Shown piece by piece: positions 6,825-6,877 of a DNA stretch of 6,877 nucleotides; the first letter of the stretch is position 1, and the number at the start of each line of letters is the position of its first letter. The stretch covers positions 1 through 6,877 of the forward strand of contig JAHZBS010000126.1 of the NCBI GenBank assembly GCA_019423265.1. The letters run 5' to 3'. Below the pieces are notes generated by a model. The model worked only from the letters and a program-made list of their open reading frames with translations, was not told the origin of the DNA and searched no databases. Made by a program: the position numbers and the translations under genes. The stretch is from Clostridiales bacterium. GTDB lineage: Bacteria; Bacillota_A; Clostridia; Lachnospirales; Bianqueaceae.

Positions 6825-6877
6825 GTGCGCCCGGTGAGCGCACGTTCTATAGGGTGAAAGTCCCGAATCCGCCCGGT
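6825..6877 (+). mobile_element. Group II intron, 5' end (probably class C), cut by the window edge
   Basis: The sequence from 6825 begins with GTGCG, the conserved group II intron 5' end. It continues in the style of bacterial class C domain I, including TTCTATAGGGTGAAAGTCCC (6845-6864), whose GGG/CCC pair around TGAAAGT. GTGCGC (6825-6830) can pair with GCGCAC (6838-6843). The boundary lies seven bases after a long terminator-like stem, and class C introns are known to insert just downstream of such stem-loops. The reverse-transcriptase/maturase gene and the catalytic domain V would lie outside the window, so the class call rests on the 5' sequence and its location. Confidence 0.75.

Overview
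The window looks like chromosome from a mid-GC Firmicute, most likely a gut-type member of the Clostridia. The reasons are the 23S 3' end, AGGAGG ribosome binding sites, sigma-A-like TTGACA promoters, classic stem-plus-T-tract terminators and the protein families present. No gene allows a species or genus call.

Layout. Positions 1-28 are the last bases of a 23S rRNA gene. No 5S gene follows. Five tRNA genes do: Asp-GTC, Val-TAC, Thr-TGT, Tyr-GTA and initiator fMet-CAT, with a 10-bp tandem repeat between Val and Thr. A strong terminator at 652-684 closes this rRNA-tRNA operon. The next 170 bases hold no gene but contain a three-tier imperfect hairpin ending in a T-tract (730-805).

A transport cassette follows on the + strand. 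It starts with a near-consensus promoter (856-884) and a 28-bp palindrome that probably serves as an operator (884-911). Then come a TetR-family regulator (926-1543), a second, distinct palindrome resembling a DtxR/IdeR-type metal box (1560-1588), and two ABC half-transporters with fused membrane and ATPase domains. The two half-transporters overlap by ATGA and should form a heterodimer. The first is intact. The second carries an in-frame TAG at codon 78, so as sequenced the complete transporter cannot be made without readthrough or suppression. A terminator at 5170-5207 ends the cassette. The pair has features compatible with IrtAB/YbtPQ-type iron-siderophore transporters, but a drug or peptide exporter cannot be excluded.

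A separate monocistronic unit follows: a good promoter (5363-5392) and a subgroup Ic aspartate aminotransferase-like enzyme (5451-6749). Downstream is a 14-bp GC-rich hairpin (6784-6818) whose T-tract lies on the minus strand. Seven bases beyond its stem begins a sequence that looks like the 5' end of a group II intron (6825 to the window edge). Its location just after a terminator-like stem-loop is the known target preference of class C (IIC) introns.

The points most worth following up are the amber interruption of the second ABC gene, the candidate metal-regulator palindrome before the ABC pair, the truncated group II intron, and the absence of 5S in the rRNA operon. I saw no clearly new multi-gene system.
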